Assembly (NCBI RefSeq): GCF_037023745.1
Contig: NZ_CP146101.1
Coordinates: 6,898,001-6,962,000 of the forward strand
Length of the DNA: 64,000 nt
Source: Streptomyces sp. SCSIO 30461
GTDB taxonomy: Bacteria; Actinomycetota; Actinomycetes; Streptomycetales; Streptomycetaceae
Reading direction: 5' to 3'
Made by a program: the position numbers and the translations under genes. The first letter of the stretch is position 1. The number at the start of each line of letters is the position of its first letter. The notes below the pieces were generated by a model that saw only the letters and a list, made by a program, of their open reading frames with translations, had not been told where the DNA came from and made no database searches. This document shows positions 63,948-64,000 of this stretch, piece by piece.

Positions 63948-64000
63948 CAGAAGGGCATCCGCGGTCCGGCTGCGGCTTCCTCGCCCGCTACCCGTCCGAG

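Overview
The window is very GC-rich, carries almost continuous actinobacterial genes with ATGA/GTGA overlaps, and contains several genes typical of Streptomyces: a desferrioxamine cluster with DtxR-family iron boxes, the developmental regulator adpA with one TTA leucine codon, its neighbour orn, and a PAS-GGDEF-EAL protein like CdgA. From memory, the gene order follows the core-chromosome segment around SCO2770-SCO2833 of S. coelicolor. I could not check this by alignment. Identifications rest on reading the translated sequence and recognising motifs; no database search was run.

Left part (1-20 kb). A fused heterodimer-type ABC exporter is followed by a minus-strand agmatinase/ThDP-enzyme pair with a divergent PucR regulator. 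Next come an acyl-CoA dehydrogenase and a TesB thioesterase, then a 164-bp MITE-like element whose terminal repeat forms the tesB stop codon. After a hydrolase and a phosphatase there is a TetR regulator divergent from an accD-accC-hmgL-acdH operon, which fits leucine/isovalerate catabolism. Two copies of a 16-bp palindrome lie between the TetR gene and accD. A decayed minus-strand gene fills the gap before the siderophore genes.

Middle part (20.9-41 kb). Two iron boxes precede desE plus a siderophore-reductase gene, and desABCD. After desD lie a terminator hairpin and a 12-copy hexanucleotide tandem repeat. glmS, a SatP-type acetate transporter and a universal stress protein follow. adpA has an 825-bp upstream region holding two hairpins. 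Then come orn, tRNA-His, a two-component system, a spermidine-synthase-like protein and an NsdA-like regulator with a divergent partner.

Right part (41-64 kb). A three-gene overlapping operon (42.9-47.0 kb) encodes a Cas4/RecB-type Fe-S nuclease, a 533-aa protein of unknown function with a possible small beta-barrel, and an SF1B (Upf1/Dna2-type) helicase. It reads like a Dna2-type nuclease-helicase split over three genes and is my best candidate for an undescribed system. Two identical tRNA-Lys(CTT) genes bracket a 13.4-kb segment. That segment holds a secreted M6-like protease, cdgA, an LLM oxidoreductase, and a catabolic/uptake cluster: two Asp/Glu-racemase-superfamily paralogues, a D-2-hydroxyacid dehydrogenase, an amidase, a DUF3830 protein, an Ehu-type amino-acid/ectoine ABC transporter and an IclR regulator. 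The window closes with an acyl-CoA ligase and an AA10 lytic polysaccharide monooxygenase preceded by two chitinase-type/DasR-like promoter repeats.
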